From Molanna angustata (taxonomy: Eukaryota; Arthropoda; Insecta; Trichoptera; Molannidae): a stretch of DNA of 64,000 nt. Position 1 is the stretch's first letter. Every line of letters begins with the position of its first letter. The position numbers and the translations under genes were made by a program. A model generated the notes under the pieces. That model did no database searches. It saw only the letters and a list, made by a program, of their open reading frames with translations, and had not been told where the DNA came from. Shown in pieces: positions 60,101 through 64,000 of the stretch. Where the stretch lies: contig OY754967.1 of assembly GCA_963576475.1 (NCBI GenBank), positions 27,425,095-27,489,094 on the forward strand, given 5' to 3'.

Positions 60101-63100
60101 TACATTTTTAAGATTAAGGCATTATAAGCACGTAGTGACGGGGTGGCTCCAAGGTACTTTTTGGATGCTCATTACGCTTTACTTTTAAAAGTTACGTCTT
60201 TAATAAAAATATATATTATTCTCCCATTATTTGTCTATACATTGGCCCGATACACTTTTTTTCATCTTGTGTACTTTTTTCATAATATTTTTTTTAATAA
60301 TACCTTTTTTCTCAGATTTTATATCCATAACTCAAAACTTACAAGGCTTAGAAACAATAATGTTTTTTTAAATGATAGGTATTTTATAAATCTAAACATT
60401 GGCTCGATACGTTTTTACACAATGTTCTCACTTTTTTTGTAAAATCAAATAAACCATAATATTTTATGTAACGCTCGATACAAATACACTAACTTGGGCG
60501 CACACGATTGTAATCTTTAAGGACGTTCATTCTCATACAATAGTTAACAAAGTTTGCATTCGACTTGCCTACATTGCCTTACCCTGCCCCTTAAGAATGT
60601 GTCATGAGTAGCCCCCCTGTGTAGGTAGGTACTTACTATGTGCTTATGTACTATGTACGGCGTGTTTATTCTATTTTATCGATTTTAGTCTCATTTGATT
60701 ATTTTCAAATTTTGCAAATTTGTATATCTCATATTCATTTAGACCCTATTAGATTTTGAAAGATATTTCAAAGTGACATATCCTTCACAATCTAACGAAG
60801 GATATGTCAAGCACAGGAAACTAAAATTTTAATATTCTTATTTACAAATTGTTAAAAAGGCACATCACTCAAAAAATGGCATTGAAAAATTATCAAGTTT
60901 TCAAAATAAAATATTTGATTCAAAAATAATTTATCAAATTATTTTCATGAGAATGCTGAAAATTTTCCATTCAAAATAACTTTTAACATTAATCGAGTAC
61001 CTAGGTAGTGAGAAGAATAGCGTTGGCCACAACCCACTCGTTTTTCAAAATATTGATAAATTGTTTCATAAATATTAAAAAAAAATAAAAATATTTAATT
61101 TCATGTAAATAAATCAATTGAATGTAGATATAACTTTTTACGTTATCAAATCTTAGACTAAACTAAGAATAACCACTAAACTTTTAAGAATCAAATGTAT
61201 TTATGTAATACTTTCTTGCTCTGTAGAAGTGGCAAGTTTTTTGCCAAATGGAAATTTTGTTTTGATAATTTCTTTATTTAATTAACTTTAATTCATATTA
61301 ATTTATTATTTATTTTAATATCTTTTATCACAGTTTCCAATCCAGAGAAGTAAAATTCGACTGACTAAGGAAGCTGGTACAAAAGCCAGATTTTGCATTT
61401 GTTTTAACAGCACCAAAATAGCATAATATATGTGATAGATTATATTATAATTACCGATACACAATTGAAATTGTCTTTGGTCAACACACGCCAAAGGTCT
61501 GTCTGAGCAGGTCCCGCATGTACAGTCAGGTATGGCGCTTCCTGGCATACAGGGTGGAGACTGCTGGTTACCAACTGTGGAGCACACCTGACCAGACGGA
61601 CATGATGCTATACTCCCAATCAATACACCTGAGTCCACAGCACCAAGAGGAAAACCAAGAAGAATTTTTTCAATTTTAATATTATACATTCCAATCTAGT
61701 AGGTATCGAAATAAAAATTATTTTATACAGGGTGTCCCATAATTCAACGTATACCTTTTAAGGTCTGTTATACCAACTCATGACTCTCTAGAATATGCAA
61801 ATATGACCTCAGTAAATGTGCCTTAGTTTTCGAGATATTTCCACTTTTACAAAGAGCCCGAAAATCTCCGCCTTAGATTGGTTTTTCGAGTGCCACATTT
61901 ACAAATTTCAATATTTTAGAATTTTTATTTATGTTACTAATTTTGAATAACTCAGCTATTGATCACAATCCAAATTATAGTAAAAAAAAATATTTGGCGA
62001 AAAAAAAATAATAATGCTCGGGTTATGAATTTAAAAAAAAATATTACCCAACTTTGATTATTCACACTGAAAAAAAATGTATGACGCCAACCTGGCAAAT
62101 TGTTGCAAAAGTTGGCGCAATGATTGTTATTTCCAAAATAGTATAACAATTACAATAAAAAATAGATATAGCTATTTTACTGCAAAATGAGCTGATTGTG
62201 GAATTTATTAGGATTTCCGGCGTAAACAGTTGCTTTAATTTATTAAAGTGACAAGGATTTCTTTTAAATTCCACTATAATAAGTAAAATACTTTGATTTC
62301 ATGGTATTGTTGCAAGTAGCCCAGTGTTTGATAAAATCATGTAGGTCGCTCTTGGAGTGATCTTGTATCACTAAACGGCACTTTACAAATACTAATACTA
62401 TTAAATATTTTATCTTTTATTATCTTTTTATATTGCTTCTCAGGCAACTAACAGGTGCTATGTCAAATATTAATTTAACATGCACCCAATAAAAAGATGC
62501 CACATTCTGGAGACTAACGATATTGATCTTCTCACAGATCCAGACTGAAAACATAATTAAAAACTGTGTTCCACCAGGGATCGAACCCGGCGTTTTGGAT
62601 CGGCAGTCAGATCTTAATTTACCTTCCACTATGTTAACGAAATTATGTTTCGATTGATATATAATGTTTATATCATCGCATATATACACAAACATTGGAT
62701 TTTTCCCTGGTAGGAGTCAATGATATTTTTTGACAAATTTAACTCTCAATAGAGACGAAGTTGGAATATGCATTTATAATATAATCGGGATATCAGGTAC
62801 CAACAGGGCTTACGACCTATGATCGACTAGTTACGCGATCACTTTGATTAATAAGAGAAGTCAATAAACAATTGGTGAACGTTGTGCAAGCTCTTATAGC
62901 GATCACGTGAATCAGTCGAAGACAGGTCGTGAGTTCTGTAGTATTTTATTTCCCAGTTCTTCTAAAAACATATACCTGATTGCAATTTCGTCTCAATTGA
63001 GATATCAAATTTGTCAGAAAAATATGTTGATATTATTAAATACGATTTTTGATTTTTGTTGAAACAATTCAGCCGTAGAAACAATTTTACTCACAAATTT

Positions 63101-63968
63101 TAAAAAGATCTGAAAGTAATAAAGTAAATTTTTGAAGTACCTAATATTATACTAATTCTCACCTGTAACAGGATTACAAGACTGATACGATGTTCTGTTT
63201 GTGCATTTTACTCCAATCGTTTGACATCTATCACATTGAGCCCAAACATTACTAGCGAATAACTGAAATAAAATTACTCATTTAATATTCTTATAAGTAC
63301 AATGTGTAGATATAAAAATATATTTAACTAAAATTATAACTGGTTTTATTCGTTTATTATAAGTAGTTAAATATACAAAATAAAAGTATTGATATTTATT
63401 TTTCCCTTTTTAACATATCTAATTCTTTCCTCAACTATACATAAACAATTCATTACTTTAAATATCTAGTTTTATATTTCCTATTGCCTATTTTATCACC
63501 TCTTATTAGTTTCCTGGTTTGTATTATTTAACATTTATATCAATTTTTGAAAAAATAAAAAAAAAAAAACTGTTGGTTTTCTAACAAATATTTCGACAAA
63601 TAAATAAATATTATTTTATAATGAAATAAATATTTCGACTGACTATTGAGAATATTGATTATGAACAAAAATAAAATATCTACAACATACTATGTCTACA
63701 AAAAGTGTATTACAAAAAAAGTGTAATTTGTGGTAAGTTTATAAGGTAGTGAATTTTTAATTGAACTAAGCATTTTTCGATAGTATAGATTTTTTAAGAC
63801 AATTTAAAACCTTGTTTGCAAGTGTTACAATGCAATAAGAAACTAATATGTATGTTTGTATAAGATTCATATATTATTTATTATAATTGACTAAAATCTG
63901 ATTAAATAATAATGAAAAGGGAATTCTTGTGTACATACCCCAATGAAATAAAATAATTCCAAATACAT
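57159..63968 (-). CDS. Secreted peritrophin-A-like chitin-binding protein, copy 1 (five exons, 200 aa)
   Basis: I assembled this gene from five exons: 63939-63968, 63163-63262, 61455-61628, 57926-58100 and 57159-57282. All four introns begin GT and end AG; donors include GTATGT and GTGAGA, and intron phases are 0, 1, 1, 2. The exons sum to 603 nt, a 200-residue protein plus TAA. Residues 1-18 (MYLELFYFIGLFASNVWA) form a signal peptide split by the first intron, with cleavage expected before QCDRC. The mature part has 22 cysteines in three modules. Modules 1 and 2 follow C-x6-C-x8-C-x12/13-C-x5-C-x9/10-C. Module 3 (starting CSAVGRYP) follows C-x12-C-x5-C-x13-C-x12-C-x5-C, close to CBM14/peritrophin-A. 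An AATAAA lies at 57134-57139, about 20 nt past the stop. Proteins of this family bind chitin in the peritrophic matrix or cuticle; that role is inferred. The start is the only ATG giving a signal peptide in phase. It is paralogous to the gene at 48114-54376. Confidence 0.85.
58583..58676 (+). repeat. Dispersed repeat, family E, copy 2
   Basis: ATACACGCATGCGTCTTGCC and GATTACCCCACATTGTGGAA match 20038-20150. Confidence 0.5.
58683..59141 (+). mobile_element. Non-autonomous Helitron-like element in intron 3 of copy 1 gene
   Basis: The 5' part has CTTCCTAAACGGCTGAACCG and ATTTTGATGAATTT, as in the 9.7 kb element. The 3' end is GGACAAAGTCTGTCGGGTCT, GCTAG|T, a typical Helitron-type end. It is about 460 bp with no coding capacity. 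Confidence 0.65.
59186..59238. repeat. Perfect 21-bp stem hairpin
   Basis: ATAATTTTTTTAACTCCTCTC at 59186-59206 and its reverse complement at 59218-59238 flank TACCCCAAGGG. It lies in intron 3 of the copy 1 gene, near the Helitron-like end. Confidence 0.85.
59892..60619. mobile_element. hAT-like MITE, 728 bp, in intron 3 of copy 1 gene
   Basis: The ends are CAGCAGGGTTACTCATGAAG and GTGTCATGAGTAGCCCCCCTG. The left 230 bp (ATTAAACGTTGATATTAACA, GAGTATTGATTTATACATTT) matches the reverse complement of 36908-37173, which lacks about 450 bp of the interior. The flanks TGTGTGTG and TGTAGGTA agree at 5 of 8 positions. Confidence 0.65.
62335..62400 (+). repeat. L2-like LINE 3' end fragment
   Basis: GTCGCTCTTGGAGTGATCTT and CACTAAACGGCACTTTACAA resemble 31350-31385. 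Confidence 0.45.
62430..62640 (-). mobile_element. SINE family C in intron 2 of copy 1 gene
   Basis: Minus strand: B box GGTTCGATCCC, then TTTTCAGTCTGGATCTGTGA and GGTGCATGTTAAATTAATAT-like body. It directly adjoins the foldback element at 62680, repeating the SINE C/foldback association seen at 46 kb. Confidence 0.7.
62680..63030. mobile_element. Foldback family D, near-complete palindrome
   Basis: The left arm (GGAGTCAATGATATTTTTTG, CTCAATAGAGACGAAGTTGG, CGATCACTTTGATTAATAAG) is mirrored on the right (CAATTGGTGAACGTTGTGCA, GCGATCACGTGAATCAGTCG, GCAATTTCGTCTCAATTGAG). The arms are about 165 bp around a centre near 62860. It lies in intron 2 of the copy 1 gene. Confidence 0.75.
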
Positions 63969-64000
63969 GTTGAAGGTTTAACTACAAACCAGACAATGTC

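Overview
The window looks like a repeat-rich, AT-rich stretch of an insect nuclear genome, most likely a moth or butterfly. The evidence is the host genes (spliced, secreted, chitin-binding-type proteins), the many short TAGGTACCT-like words, tRNA-derived SINEs, RTE/CR1/R4-type LINE fragments, Helitron-like ends in CTAG|T, and several palindromic MITEs. Lepidoptera is an inference from the repeats I recognise, not a proof. There is no sign of operons or other bacterial organisation.

The only host genes I can reconstruct with confidence lie on the minus strand in the last 16 kb: 57159-63968 (200 aa) and 48114-54376 (197 aa). Each has five small exons with intron phases 0, 1, 1 and 2. Each encodes a signal peptide followed by three six-cysteine peritrophin-A (CBM14)-like modules, with all 22 cysteines matched between the two proteins. 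They are a tandem paralogue pair whose introns are full of transposon debris. A third candidate is a first coding exon at 18419-18470 (minus) with a perfect GTAAGT donor, inside the most CpG-rich, promoter-like part of the left half. A 7.5 kb minus-strand ORF has unusually gene-like base composition but no known family.

Layout, left to right. 0-3 kb: LINE C-terminal fragments and a decayed DDE transposase. 3.3-6.4 kb: a 65-bp minisatellite, SINEs, a CpG-rich 58-bp repeat and a foldback arm. 7.9-8.3 kb: a long inverted repeat. 9.7-11.7 kb: a Helitron-like element carrying an 18-bp minisatellite. 13.3 kb: a palindromic MITE. 13.8-16.4 kb: a 79-bp satellite that appears to be an amplified piece of a LINE reverse-transcriptase tail. 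18.2-18.8 kb: the possible promoter and first exon. 20.2-21.9 kb: minisatellite and direct repeats. 22-23.1 kb: MITEs and a LINE. 24.7-27.2 kb: two head-to-tail R4-like elements, one interrupted by a SINE with a 17-bp target duplication. 30-31.4 kb: L2/CR1 tails. 31.8-34.5 kb: a 2.66-kb GT array inside a LINE. 36.4-36.9 kb: a 78-bp minisatellite open in several frames. 36.9-37.2 kb: a hAT-like MITE. 37.5-39.5 kb: a CR1-like reverse transcriptase followed by an 841-bp GT array. 40-46.5 kb: nested LINEs, SINEs and foldback elements. 48-64 kb: the two chitin-binding genes with transposons in their introns.

I see no dedicated new multi-gene system. The most distinctive observations are the matched tandem gene pair, the LINE-derived satellite, the GT array that split a LINE ORF, and several well-bounded nested or palindromic elements.
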